48,975 nt of DNA from assembly GCA_024743405.1 (NCBI GenBank), contig JANSWP010000053.1:1-48975 (forward strand), given 5' to 3'. Below the pieces are notes generated by a model. It did not search any database and was not told the origin of the DNA. It saw nothing but the letters and a program-made list of their open reading frames with translations. The position numbers and the translations under genes were made by a program. Positions 1 through 8,635 of the stretch are shown one piece after another. The DNA comes from Bacteroidota bacterium (GTDB lineage Bacteria; Bacteroidota; Bacteroidia; Chitinophagales; Saprospiraceae). Each line of letters opens with the position of its first letter. Positions within the stretch are counted from its first letter, which is position 1.

Positions 1-114
1 AATAATCCGATATGAGACAAATGCCAGTCACTGGCTTGGGCTACATTATTTGGCTTTTTCGGTTATCCTTTTGAGGAAAGCTGAAAAAGCTCCAAAAAAA
101 CTTTAGACAACTTC
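1..114 (+). mobile_element. 3' end of an IS5-like insertion sequence (transposase C-terminus)
   Basis: Frame 2 (bases 2-103, stop at 104-106) reads as a transposase C-terminus with RYETNASHWLGLHYLAF and ILLRK, a pattern typical of IS5-type DDE transposases of Bacteroidota. The gene starts beyond the left edge. Bases 1-114 are a perfect inverted copy of 48836-48949, and identity stops sharply at 114/115. That break fixes the IS terminus only 8 bases after the stop codon. Read from outside, the end begins GAAGTTGTCTAAAGT. The IS family name is from pattern memory and is not verified; that this is a repeated mobile-element end is directly visible. Confidence 0.8.
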
Positions 115-117
115 AAT

Positions 118-265
118 GATAAAACAATAACTTCCTCATTTTATGAATGGTTATTTTGGTGCTACCTTTCGTTAAAAAGCCTCGCCGAAGCCCTGCTTCG
201 TCTGCGTTTTTTGCCTCGTCTATCATCAAAACACCTTATTCAAAAACGGGAACTTATTATTTCAA
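118..265. repeat. Long hairpin intergenic repeat, copy A
   Basis: Imperfect inverted arms (about 122-158 and 224-263) flank a core at 169-219. The core contains a perfect small hairpin, CGAAGC-CCT-GCTTCG (186-200), followed by TCTGCGTTTTTTGCCTCG. The same core, with a different small hairpin, recurs at 45573-45624, so this belongs to a dispersed family. It starts 3 bases inside the IS end, so the IS probably inserted at the edge of the repeat. The arms are only about 70 percent complementary, consistent with an old copy. No coding potential was seen in 115-337. Confidence 0.7.
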
Positions 266-337
266 CATTACTTAAAAGGTAAAATCATGCAATTGTTACC
301 TTTGGGGCTTTTTATACATTTAATTGGGTAACAAAAT

Positions 338-1468
338 ATGAAATTCACCCTTCAAAATACAGACGCAAACACAAATGCGCGAGCAGGTTTAATCGAAACA
401 GCGCATGGCGAAATACAAACGCCCATTTTTATGCCTGTCGGCACTGCGGGAACAGTCAAAGCTATTCATCAAAAAGAGCTGACCGATAATATCAAAGCTC
501 AAATTATTTTGGGCAATACGTATCATCTTTACCTACGACCAGGAACGGACATCTTACAAAAAGCAGGCGGACTTCATAAATTTATTGGCTGGGATAGACC
601 GATTTTAACGGATAGTGGGGGATATCAAGTTTATTCGTTGAGTGGTCGCCGAAAGATCAAAGAAGAAGGCGTCACTTTTTCTTCTCATATTGATGGGTCA
701 AAGCATTTTTTTAGTCCAGAAAGGGCGATTGATATTCAAAGGGAAATTGGCGCAGATATCATCATGGCATTCGATGAATGCACGCCTTATCCTTGTGACT
801 ATAAATACGCTAAGAATTCGATGCATTTGACCCACCGTTGGTTGAAAAGATGTTGTGATCACTTTGATAATAATCCATCAATGTATGGTTATGACCAAAC
901 TTTTTTCCCAATTGTACAGGGTAGTACTTATAAAGACCTGAGGAAGGAATCAGCAGAAATTATTGCTTCCTTCGATCGAGAAGGTAATGCGATTGGCGGG
1001 CTGTCAGTTGGCGAGCCTGCTCCTGAGATGTATGAAATGACCGAGCATGTTTGTCAATATTTGCCCAAAGAAAAACCTCGGTATTTGATGGGAGTAGGTA
1101 CTCCTGAAAATTTGTTAGAGTGTATTGCTTTAGGGGTCGATATGTTTGATTGTGTGCTTCCGACGCGAAATGCACGACATGGTTTAATTTATACATCAAG
1201 AGGCATTATGAATATGAAAAATGCCAAATGGAAGGATGATTTTAATGCGATTGATGAAGAGAGTCCTTCTCCTGTTAGCCGGAATCATTCGAGAGCTTAT
1301 CTGAGACATTTGGTTCATAGCAAGGAAATTTTAGGGATGCAAATTACTTCTCTTCAAAATTTGAGTTTTTACCTTTGGTTGGTTGGTGAAGCTCGAAAGC
1401 ATATTATTGAAGGAGACTTCGCAAGTTGGAAAGCACAAATGGTCAAACAAGTAACAACGAGGTTATAA
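338..1468 (+). CDS. tgt: tRNA-guanine transglycosylase (Tgt) with a substituted zinc site
   Basis: This enzyme exchanges guanine 34 of GUN-anticodon tRNAs for the queuosine precursor preQ1. At 376 residues it has the family's usual length, and the (beta/alpha)8 signatures are clear: TDSGG (D92, acid/base), MAFDECTPYP (D146, C148), IVQGS (Q194), GGLSVGEP and FDCVLPTRNARHG (D271, the nucleophile). The odd part is the C-terminal zinc site. The family's CxCxxC is SPSPVS here (S309, S311, S314), and the usual HN is QN (Q340), so all four zinc ligands are changed while surrounding residues (RNHSRAYLRHL) are kept. The substitutions read cleanly in the DNA (agt, tct, agc, caa). It is followed after 3 bases by yjbQ. 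Confidence 0.95.
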   Translation: MKFTLQNTDANTNARAGLIETAHGEIQTPIFMPVGTAGTVKAIHQKELTDNIKAQIILGNTYHLYLRPGTDILQKAGGLHKFIGWDRPILTDSGGYQVYSLSGRRKIKEEGVTFSSHIDGSKHFFSPERAIDIQREIGADIIMAFDECTPYPCDYKYAKNSMHLTHRWLKRCCDHFDNNPSMYGYDQTFFPIVQGSTYKDLRKESAEIIASFDREGNAIGGLSVGEPAPEMYEMTEHVCQYLPKEKPRYLMGVGTPENLLECIALGVDMFDCVLPTRNARHGLIYTSRGIMNMKNAKWKDDFNAIDEESPSPVSRNHSRAYLRHLVHSKEILGMQITSLQNLSFYLWLVGEARKHIIEGDFASWKAQMVKQVTTRL

Positions 1469-1471
1469 AAA

Positions 1472-1882
1472 ATGATTTTACAAAAAGAATTAATACTGGT
1501 TCCTAGAAAAAGAGGATTTCATCTAATAACTACGGAGATTTTAGAACAATTGGAGACCTTGCCCAATGTTGGACTTTTACATTTATTTATCAAACATACC
1601 TCTGCAGGGTTGACGATCAATGAAAATGCCGACCCGTCGGTGAGAGTGGATTTCGAAAGTGTTTTTAATAAAATGGTTCCCGAAAATGAGCCATTTCTGA
1701 CACATACGATAGAAGGGTCTGATGACATGCCCGCACATATAAAGTCGACATTAGTAGGGAGCTCTGTTACAATTCCAATATCGAATGGACGGTTAAATCT
1801 GGGAACTTGGCAGGGTATTTATCTTTGCGAATTCAGAAATCATGGCGGTCGTAGAAAGTTGGTTGCGACTGTATATTCCTAA
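1472..1882 (+). CDS. yjbQ: YjbQ/UPF0047 family protein (secondary thiamine-phosphate synthase type)
   Basis: A complete 136-residue member of the YjbQ family. Family signatures are HLFIKHTSAGLTINENADP near residues 38-56, MPAHIKS, and the C-terminal GTWQGIYLCEFRNHGGRRK. Some members show weak thiamine-phosphate synthase activity in E. coli, but the true role is not settled. It is a small cytosolic protein with no signal peptide. It starts 3 bases after the tgt stop, so the two are almost certainly co-transcribed. The family call is firm; the physiological function is not. Confidence 0.93.
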   Translation: MILQKELILVPRKRGFHLITTEILEQLETLPNVGLLHLFIKHTSAGLTINENADPSVRVDFESVFNKMVPENEPFLTHTIEGSDDMPAHIKSTLVGSSVTIPISNGRLNLGTWQGIYLCEFRNHGGRRKLVATVYS

Positions 1883-1973
1883 AAATGGATGGCTAAGATT
1901 ATGAATAAGGAGATTTTTTACTTTATAAGGTCTTGCTTTGAAATATTTTATCCATTAAATAATTGCGATTAAT

Positions 1974-2633
1974 TTGAATCCTTTTCTCGACGGTTTAATA
2001 TTCGGACTTCCTTTAGCTATTTTAATGGGTCCTCTTCTTTTTGCGATTGTTCAAACAAGCATCGAACAAGGTTTTCGAGCAGGTTTGGCGATTGGAATGG
2101 GTATCTGGGTAAGTGACTGGCTTTTTTTGCTTTGTGCATTTTTTGGTGTTACTTATATTATGGCGATTACAGAATGGGAAGGTTTTGAAATGACATTGGG
2201 CGTTGCTGGAACGATCATTTTGTTTATTATTGGTTTTGGGATGATACTTTCTAAAGCCCAAAAATTGGAAGATTTAGAGCAGTCTCGAGTTCGGTATTCT
2301 TCTTATTTTTCCTTATTGTCAAAAGGTTTTTTAATCAATACAATCAATCCATTTACTTTTATATTTTGGTTCGTTGTTGCTCCAGCTCAATCTTCTAAAT
2401 ATTTAGATTTGTCTGGTGGTCCAGCGATGTTTTATTTTGGTATAATAACCACCATTTTTGTTACAGATTTTCTAAAGATTGCACTAGCTAAAAAGATCCA
2501 ACCTTGGCTTAAGGCGAAATATGTTTTATTGATGCGCCGGATTGCAGGTGTCGCGTTGGTCATTTTTGGTGTCGCTTTACTCATTCGATGTTGGTTATTG
2601 TTCAATGGACAATTGGATGCAACAGGATTTTGA
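1974..2633 (+). CDS. LysE/RhtB family exporter
   Basis: A 219-residue inner-membrane protein with about six hydrophobic segments and the LysE pattern near the N-terminus (GLPLAILMGPLLFAIVQ, then EQGFRAGLAIGMG). The central NTINPFTFIFWF matches the second conserved NP motif of the family. Members export amino acids or related small metabolites; the substrate cannot be read here. The start is TTG at 1974: the first ATG in frame (residue 19) would remove half of the conserved first helix. It follows yjbQ by 91 bases and may be the last gene of a tgt-yjbQ-lysE unit. Confidence 0.88.
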   Translation: MNPFLDGLIFGLPLAILMGPLLFAIVQTSIEQGFRAGLAIGMGIWVSDWLFLLCAFFGVTYIMAITEWEGFEMTLGVAGTIILFIIGFGMILSKAQKLEDLEQSRVRYSSYFSLLSKGFLINTINPFTFIFWFVVAPAQSSKYLDLSGGPAMFYFGIITTIFVTDFLKIALAKKIQPWLKAKYVLLMRRIAGVALVIFGVALLIRCWLLFNGQLDATGF

Positions 2634-2979
2634 ATAAGGGAGAAGGAAAAATTAACTTCCTAAAATTTGGGTAGGTTATTTATTTCTTCCTCCCTAACCT
2701 GGCAAAGCCAGTATCATAAAAAGTGAATTAAATTCTTCTTTGCCTTGATGCAAAGAAGCAAAAATCAAGGCTTGGGATATTTTGGCTAAAATTCAATAGC
2801 CCTCTCTCAAACAATCCAAATGCTTGCAAAGCTCACGTGGATAGTTTTTTTGCCTTCGCTTAATTGAATTTCTTAACCCCAAAATCTCCAATGCCCATGC
2901 ATACTCCGAATCAACTTTTGCCATGTTAGCGCAAAAGGTTATTGATTAGATACTAACATTAATACAAAACAATTTTACC
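2634..2979. repeat. Non-coding 346-bp region built of dispersed-repeat fragments
   Basis: No gene is seen here. Bases 2662-2697 (aaaatttgggta, then ttatttatttc) closely match 45647-45682, the right arm of repeat copy B. A hairpin CTGGC-AAA-GCCAG lies at 2699-2711. A perfect 9-bp stem CTTCTTTGC/GCAAAGAAG spans 2735-2758, and AAATTCAAT/ATTGAATTT pairs 2789-2797 with 2863-2871. The segment from about 2725 to 2880 resembles a hairpin repeat common between genes in Bacteroidota; this is from memory and not checked. It separates the tgt unit from the next gene and may terminate transcription. Confidence 0.6.
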
Positions 2980-3294
2980 ATGATTATCACAACCACAGAT
3001 TTTGTTCCTGGAAGAGAAATCGTTGAAATTATTGACATTGCTAGAGGAAGTACCGTTCGTGCGCGTAATATTGGTCGCGATATTTTTGCTGGATTGAAAA
3101 ATTTAGTTGGTGGCGAAATTACAGAGTATACTCAATTGATGGCGGAAGCACGCGAACATGCTATGGAAAGAATGATTGCCGATGCGGATCGGATTGGTGC
3201 TGATGCGGTGATCAATGTTCGATTTACGACCGCAGCGGTTATGAATATGGCTTCGGAGATTTTAGCTTATGGTACAGCGGTAAAGTTGAAATGA
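2980..3294 (+). CDS. UPF0145 / YbjQ-like heavy-metal-binding domain protein
   Basis: A 104-residue cytosolic protein of the UPF0145 (DUF74) family. It shows the conserved order G-R-E-I-V-E (residues 11-16), the RARNIGRDIFAGLKNLVGG block, EYT with a long helix of acidic and basic residues, and RIGADAVINVRF with a final AYGTAVKL strand. Members form small ring-shaped oligomers; the heavy-metal-binding label in databases is largely structural, and no function is established. It is 31 bases upstream of the peptidase gene and may be co-transcribed with it. TTTG at 2931 lies upstream but no good -7 box follows, so no promoter is claimed. Confidence 0.9.
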   Translation: MIITTTDFVPGREIVEIIDIARGSTVRARNIGRDIFAGLKNLVGGEITEYTQLMAEAREHAMERMIADADRIGADAVINVRFTTAAVMNMASEILAYGTAVKLK

Positions 3295-3325
3295 TATTTT
3301 AGTTGTTTGGTTAAAAATTTAATTC

Positions 3326-5401
3326 ATGAAATCACTTCAGTTAATTTTTACAGGAATATTATTCCTATTATTTATCAATGTTCAATCTCAAAATACTTAC
3401 GCCGATGTCGAACCTAGCCCTTTCGATTTTGGTAAGATGTGGACTTTCGAACATCCGCCTCTAGATTATTTTGAGAAAACTTATGGCTTTCGACCCACCG
3501 AAGAATGGCTTGAACATGCACGAATGTCTTCTTTAAGATTTAAGACTTTTTGCACCGCCTCGTTTATATCACCTGATGGGTTAATTTTAACCAATTACCA
3601 TTGTTCTCATGGAGAGTCAGCTGGAGCCGTAAAAGAAGGTGAAGACTTGGAAAGAGATGGGTTCTATGCGTCAAAAAGAAGCGAAGAACGTCGAGTGCCG
3701 GGTTTGTTTGTGAAGCAATTGGTTAAAATGGAAGATATTACGCCTTTTATTAAAAACTATACCGATCAAGCGACCAATGACCAAGAATTTAAAAAATCAC
3801 AGGCGGAAGCTTTTAAAGCGGCGATACAAGCGTATTCGGAAAAAGCAGATTGGAAAGGGTTAGAAGTCGAAACGGTCACTTATTATAATGGAGGAAAATA
3901 TTCTATTTATGGTTATAAAAGATTTGATGATGTTCGGTTAGTTTTATTGCCTGAATTAGAAGTTGGATTGTATGGCGGGGATCCTGATAATTTTACCTAC
4001 CCAAGATACAATTTAGATTTTACGCTTTGGAGAGTTTATGAAAATGGTCAACCAGTCAATTCTTCCGATTTTCATTTTGATCTTCAACCAGAAGGAGCAA
4101 GTGAAGGTGAAGATATCTATTTAATTGGAAATCCTGCAAGTACAGAGCGGTATCGAACGGTTGCTCAATTAGAGTATGATCGTGATTTTCGATATAAAAT
4201 CTTCTTGGAACGTATTAAAAATAGAATGGCTATTTTGGAAGAAATATATACCAAGACGCCTTCACATGAATTAAAGGATCAAATTTTAACTTATTCGAAC
4301 ACGGTAAAAGCACTTGGAGGAATTTTGGAAGGATTGCATGATCCCTATCTAATGGGGAAAAAGGTGGCAATGGAAAAAGGTGTTCGAATGAAGTCGAATG
4401 AGACGAAACATGAAGAAGATTATTGGGAAAGATTGGCGGCGGAGATGGAAGGCTTAGAGCCTTTTGCAGCAGAAAGTACTTTACTGTCTCCAAGTCCCTT
4501 AGGTGGTTCTGCTTTAATTACCGCTCATGCTGTGGCAGCTTATCGAAAAGCTATGAAAGAAGGAAAACCAGAAGAGGATTTAAAAGCTTTGCGAGAACAA
4601 GTAATGAGGTTCGCTAGTGATTTGAATACACCAAAAGAGCAAAAATATTTGGCAATGCTCTTACAAGAATTAAAAGAATTTGCAGAACCTACAGATAAAT
4701 ATGCTGATAAATTATTGAATGGAATGTCGCCCGAAAGTGCGGCTAAATATATGCTCGAAAAGACAAAGTTTGCCAATGAAGGTTCATTGAAAAAATTACT
4801 TTCATCAAAACCAAAACGGCTCGAAAAAAGTAAAGACCCAATTTTGGTAATGGCAAATTTATTGGTGCCTGAATACCAAAAAGCGGTTGCTAAAAATCAA
4901 ATGTCGAAATCTCGAAGAGATGCTTTGATGGAAAAAATTGGTGTTGAAATTTATAAAGTTTACGGATTGACGGTTCCTCCGGATGCAAGTTTTACACTGA
5001 GAATTGCTGATGGAGTTGTGAAACGATATGACTACAATGGAACGACTGCTCCTTATAAAACTACTTTCTTTGGTTTGTATAATCGTGCTTATTCTAATGA
5101 TGATACTTTTCCGTGGGCATTACCTGAAAAATGGGAAAACCCGAGTATGGACTTACTTAAATCACCATTGAATTTTATTTCTACTAATGATAGTATTGGA
5201 GGTAATTCCGGAAGTCCTATTATCAATAAAGAGGGCAAATTAGTAGGTTTACTTTTTGACGGAAATATTCAATCCTTACCTGGGAATTTCATTTATGATT
5301 CTACTTCTAATCGATCAGTTTCCGTTCATACGGGAGCTATATTGGCAGTTATGAAACATATTTATGGGGCAGATAGTATTCTTAAAGAATTAGGTCAGTG
5401 A
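3326..5401 (+). CDS. S46 family dipeptidyl-peptidase, DPP7-like
   Basis: An exported serine peptidase (691 residues) that removes N-terminal dipeptides from oligopeptides in the periplasm. A signal peptide spans residues 1 to about 21. The catalytic triad is readable: H92 in TNYHCSHGESAG, D231 in YNLDFTLWRVYENG, and S628 in GGNSGSP. The residue 18 after the serine is Gly (G646, in FDGN), where acidic-specific DPP11 enzymes carry Arg; this predicts DPP7-type preference for hydrophobic P1 residues (family knowledge, not tested). The start follows a short 31-base gap. A strong terminator hairpin lies 28 bases after the stop. Confidence 0.95.
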   Translation: MKSLQLIFTGILFLLFINVQSQNTYADVEPSPFDFGKMWTFEHPPLDYFEKTYGFRPTEEWLEHARMSSLRFKTFCTASFISPDGLILTNYHCSHGESAGAVKEGEDLERDGFYASKRSEERRVPGLFVKQLVKMEDITPFIKNYTDQATNDQEFKKSQAEAFKAAIQAYSEKADWKGLEVETVTYYNGGKYSIYGYKRFDDVRLVLLPELEVGLYGGDPDNFTYPRYNLDFTLWRVYENGQPVNSSDFHFDLQPEGASEGEDIYLIGNPASTERYRTVAQLEYDRDFRYKIFLERIKNRMAILEEIYTKTPSHELKDQILTYSNTVKALGGILEGLHDPYLMGKKVAMEKGVRMKSNETKHEEDYWERLAAEMEGLEPFAAESTLLSPSPLGGSALITAHAVAAYRKAMKEGKPEEDLKALREQVMRFASDLNTPKEQKYLAMLLQELKEFAEPTDKYADKLLNGMSPESAAKYMLEKTKFANEGSLKKLLSSKPKRLEKSKDPILVMANLLVPEYQKAVAKNQMSKSRRDALMEKIGVEIYKVYGLTVPPDASFTLRIADGVVKRYDYNGTTAPYKTTFFGLYNRAYSNDDTFPWALPEKWENPSMDLLKSPLNFISTNDSIGGNSGSPIINKEGKLVGLLFDGNIQSLPGNFIYDSTSNRSVSVHTGAILAVMKHIYGADSILKELGQ

Positions 5402-5428
5402 TTCCGTTTTAGGTGGGCATTTTCCAAT

Positions 5429-5466
5429 AAAAAACCCTTTGATTGATTGCAATCAAAGGGTTTTTT
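5429..5466. terminator. Bidirectional intrinsic terminator
   Basis: A perfect 17-bp stem (5429-5445 with 5450-5466) around an ATTG loop. It has a run of six A on one side and six T on the other, so it works in both directions. It sits between two converging genes, 28 bases after the peptidase stop and 22 bases past the end of the large T9SS gene. Confidence 0.93.
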
Positions 5467-5487
5467 AAATTGGTGTGTTTCTTAGAA

Positions 5488-8211
5488 TTATTCGACAATA
5501 ATTCTTTCAATCATATATTCTTCATCAATTTCAATTTTCAAAAAGTAAATGCCTGCATTCATTTCTGAAAGGTTGAAATTTAAATGATCTTTTGATAAAT
5601 TAGATCTATTTCCAGTCAAAACATTTCGTCCTAATACATCATAAAAGTTGACGTTTACTTCATTTATATTGGGTAAGTCCAAGTCGATATTAATCCAATC
5701 AGAAGTTGGGTTTGGATAGATGGAAATGTATTCTTTTAACGATTGAGTAGAAGTATTACTGATAAAATCAACTGTTTCACAAGCTGTTTGTGAGCAACCA
5801 TTAGCATCAGTGACCGTGACACAGTATTCTCCGTCGTCGAGTCCAGTTAAATCTTCCAAAGTTTCGAAAGGGTTCCCATTTAAACTCCACTCAAAGGTGT
5901 AACCTGAATTAGTTCCACCAGAAGCGGTAATAGAAATGGCACCATCCATGTTTTGTCCTGTTTCATCAATGACTTCATCAATGGTAATTTGTACTTCGGT
6001 TGGTTCGTTTACATCTGCTGTTCCAGTAATTATACATCCTTTATCATCTGTAATGATTACGCCATAATTGCCGGGTGCCAAATTTTGAGCGGTTTGAGTA
6101 GTTTGCATATTTGGGTCGTCCCATTGATAATCATAAGGCATATTTCCACCAGTTACATTCGCAGTTGCCGAACCGGAATCTTCTCCAAAACAGAGGACAT
6201 CTGTCATGCTTGTCGCAATCACTAAATCATTTTGAACTGTAATCGAAAAAGAACAATTAGCTTGATTACCTGACAAATCTATAGCGGTAAAAGCTATCAT
6301 CGTAGCACCTATTGGAAATGTGGCTCCTGAAGGCAGTCCTTGAATTTGAGTTAAAACAACTCCCCCACAGGCATCACTAAAAGTGGGTAAAGGAAAATCT
6401 AATGGTGCATCACAAAAATTCGATACAATATTAGCTGGGCAAATGATGATTGGATCGATCACATCAATAATGGTGATAGTAGCCGTTTGAGAACTCATAT
6501 TTCCACCTACGTCTGTTACGGTCAATATTACATTTACTGTTCCTAGGTCACTACAATCAAATTGACTAATATTGAGTGATAAATTTGTGATTTCGCAATC
6601 ATCACTAGATCCATTATCAACCATGTCTGGGGAAATAGTTGCCACTCCATTCGCATCTAGTGCAACGGTTAAATCTTGGGTGATCGCCATTGGGGGGGTC
6701 GTATCATTTTCACCTGAAATGGTGACTGAAACGGATTCTTCACAACCTTTTGTATCTGTTATGGTAACAGTATGTGTGCCGATTGGGATATTTAATTCTG
6801 TCATACTGGTTCCTCCAGTTGACCAATTGTATGAATATCCAGGAGTTCCACCAGATGCTTCTACTGTAGCGAAACCTCCACCCGGGTTGTTACAATCAAC
6901 ATTGCCCATATCAATGATTGCCCCTTCCAAAATTGGTGGTTCTTCAATAGTTATGTCTCCTTCTGCGGTGCAACCATTATTATCTGAAATGGTGACTGTA
7001 TAGGTTCCTGCTAATAGATTTGAGTTCGTTGCTCCATTTGTTCCATTAGACCAATTGTAAGTAACAGGATTTGATGCATTTGATGCGCTAGCAGTTGCTG
7101 TACCTGTTGCAGTACCATTGCAATCAGCATCTGTTTTTGTAAGACTGACTCCTACGGAAGCACATCCAAGATCATATGAATAAAGCACTACTGAGGTTTG
7201 GTCAATAAACCCACAAAAAGCAGTGGTTCCAGATATGATCAATTCTTGTGCGTAACATTGAGTGGTGCCAAAACTGGCGCCAACGGATACCCATTCTGAG
7301 CCATTATATGTTTTTACAGTTGTAAAATCCGAATTGACATCGTCATTGTAAGCGATATAGGGAGCATTATTAAAAAAGGCAAGTTTGGTGTATTCGACAA
7401 GACCATCAGAAAAACCAGGAGAACCAACATTCTCCCAATTATTTGAGGAAGTATTAAATTTCATTAGGGTAGCCTTACTTGCATTGCCAGCATCTTTAAA
7501 AGCGACGTAAGCTTCGCCGTTATTGAATTTTAAGGAGTTATACTGAGCAGATCCCATTGAAATTCCCGGAGAACCGACAGTTTCCCAATTTCCGGAGGCA
7601 TCATTATATTTCATGACGGTCGTTTTTGAACCCGCATTAAAGTCCTGAAAGGCGACATAAGGAACGCCGTTTTCAACAGCGATAGATGGATGACCTATGC
7701 CGAAAACGGTAAACCCAGCATTACCAACAGTAACCCAACTTCCATTAGAAAATTTCATAACGGTCATTTCACCAAAGTTGTTTCCATCTGAGAAAGCAAC
7801 GTATAAATCTGATCCGTTTATAGTGAAGTCTAAGTTAAATGCATTGGCGAAATCGGGGGCGCCAACATTTGTCCAGCTACCACCTGAAAATTTCTTGACA
7901 TTCACTAGACCTAATGTTGTCGTATAACTTACATGTAGATTATCTGCATTATCTAGTTCTAAATTGACTTCTACAGCTTGTGTAGTCGTGATTTCAGTGC
8001 CTACCACAGACCAACTATTTCCATCATAAGATTCAACAAATAGTTTGCCTCCTGCCGACACGTCTGTATAGGACATGTATGGGGTGTCACCGATAACTAC
8101 TAAATCTGAGTTTTGAGAAAAATCTTGAATGGTACCGCCTACTTGAGTCCATTGTGAGAAGGAGGATGTTACACAGGAAAATACTAAGAAAAGTAAAAGA
8201 ATGTTTTTCAT
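5488..8211 (-). CDS. Large secreted T9SS protein with SprB and HYR repeats
   Basis: A 907-residue surface or secreted protein. It has a signal peptide (1-19, ending SFSQ), then about 330 residues of repeated units such as GSWVTVGNAGF and PYVAF that look like beta-propeller blades. SprB-type repeats follow (CNGTATGTATA; YNWSNGTNGATNSNLLAGTYTVTISD) together with an HYR-like domain (DPIIICPANI). The C-terminus is a type A type IX sorting domain (ISIYPNPTSDWINIDL, GIYFLKIEI). It probably acts as an adhesin or matrix protein; no catalytic motif is visible. It converges on the S46 peptidase and shares its terminator. A -7 promoter box lies at 8302-8295. Confidence 0.9.
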   Translation of the reverse strand: MKNILLLFLVFSCVTSSFSQWTQVGGTIQDFSQNSDLVVIGDTPYMSYTDVSAGGKLFVESYDGNSWSVVGTEITTTQAVEVNLELDNADNLHVSYTTTLGLVNVKKFSGGSWTNVGAPDFANAFNLDFTINGSDLYVAFSDGNNFGEMTVMKFSNGSWVTVGNAGFTVFGIGHPSIAVENGVPYVAFQDFNAGSKTTVMKYNDASGNWETVGSPGISMGSAQYNSLKFNNGEAYVAFKDAGNASKATLMKFNTSSNNWENVGSPGFSDGLVEYTKLAFFNNAPYIAYNDDVNSDFTTVKTYNGSEWVSVGASFGTTQCYAQELIISGTTAFCGFIDQTSVVLYSYDLGCASVGVSLTKTDADCNGTATGTATASASNASNPVTYNWSNGTNGATNSNLLAGTYTVTISDNNGCTAEGDITIEEPPILEGAIIDMGNVDCNNPGGGFATVEASGGTPGYSYNWSTGGTSMTELNIPIGTHTVTITDTKGCEESVSVTISGENDTTPPMAITQDLTVALDANGVATISPDMVDNGSSDDCEITNLSLNISQFDCSDLGTVNVILTVTDVGGNMSSQTATITIIDVIDPIIICPANIVSNFCDAPLDFPLPTFSDACGGVVLTQIQGLPSGATFPIGATMIAFTAIDLSGNQANCSFSITVQNDLVIATSMTDVLCFGEDSGSATANVTGGNMPYDYQWDDPNMQTTQTAQNLAPGNYGVIITDDKGCIITGTADVNEPTEVQITIDEVIDETGQNMDGAISITASGGTNSGYTFEWSLNGNPFETLEDLTGLDDGEYCVTVTDANGCSQTACETVDFISNTSTQSLKEYISIYPNPTSDWINIDLDLPNINEVNVNFYDVLGRNVLTGNRSNLSKDHLNFNLSEMNAGIYFLKIEIDEEYMIERIIVE

Positions 8212-8294
8212 AAAGTTTTTTTTTAACAGAATTATGTTAGAGTTAATTAAATGTTTACTTTATTTTAAATCAGTGTCTTACTAGGTTTTTTCGG

Positions 8295-8302
8295 CAAAAG
8301 TA
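8295..8302 (-). promoter_or_regulatory. Candidate -7 promoter element for the 8211 gene
   Basis: On the minus strand 8302-8295 reads TACTTTTG, matching the Bacteroidota -7 box TAnnTTTG. A TTTG lies 24 bases upstream, longer than the usual 19, so the -33 element is uncertain. It would give a leader of about 75 bases. It lies in the 424-bp gap 8212-8635 between divergent genes, which otherwise holds only AT-rich DNA and the promoter for the opposite gene. Confidence 0.45.
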
Positions 8303-8475
8303 TAGAATTCTTTTATTTAAAATAACCAAATGTATGCCTTTATTTTTTCCAAATTATTTAATATAGAGGTTCATGTGTTAATCTAAAAGATATAACAGAA
8401 ATATTTTATGCTTTTACTTCAATTTGTCTGCCAAATAAAAAAGGTCTCAATTTCCTTTTTTTAGTTCTCTTTTGC

Positions 8476-8505
8476 CTTGTATGACATATTTAGTCGATAT
8501 TTTTG
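8476..8505 (+). promoter_or_regulatory. Candidate promoter for the TonB receptor cluster
   Basis: TATTTTTG at 8498-8505 fits the Bacteroidota -7 consensus TAnnTTTG, with CTTG at 8476-8479 as a -33-like element at 18 bases. Transcription would start near 8512, leaving a leader of about 125 bases before the ATG at 8636. Confidence 0.5.
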
Positions 8506-8635
8506 CACCGAGTAAAAAAGGATATTTAAGGGTTGAGTTTCTTTGGATCTATTTTAAGAATGTCAAAGGCGAGCTTTTACCTTTTTTATTCATTTATATT
8601 AACCAGTAATTATAGTGACTTTAAAAATTTCAACG

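Noticed and set aside
270-337. preQ1 riboswitch in front of tgt
   Set aside because: The leader shows only a short GGTAA/TTACC pairing and no aptamer-like core, so there is no support.
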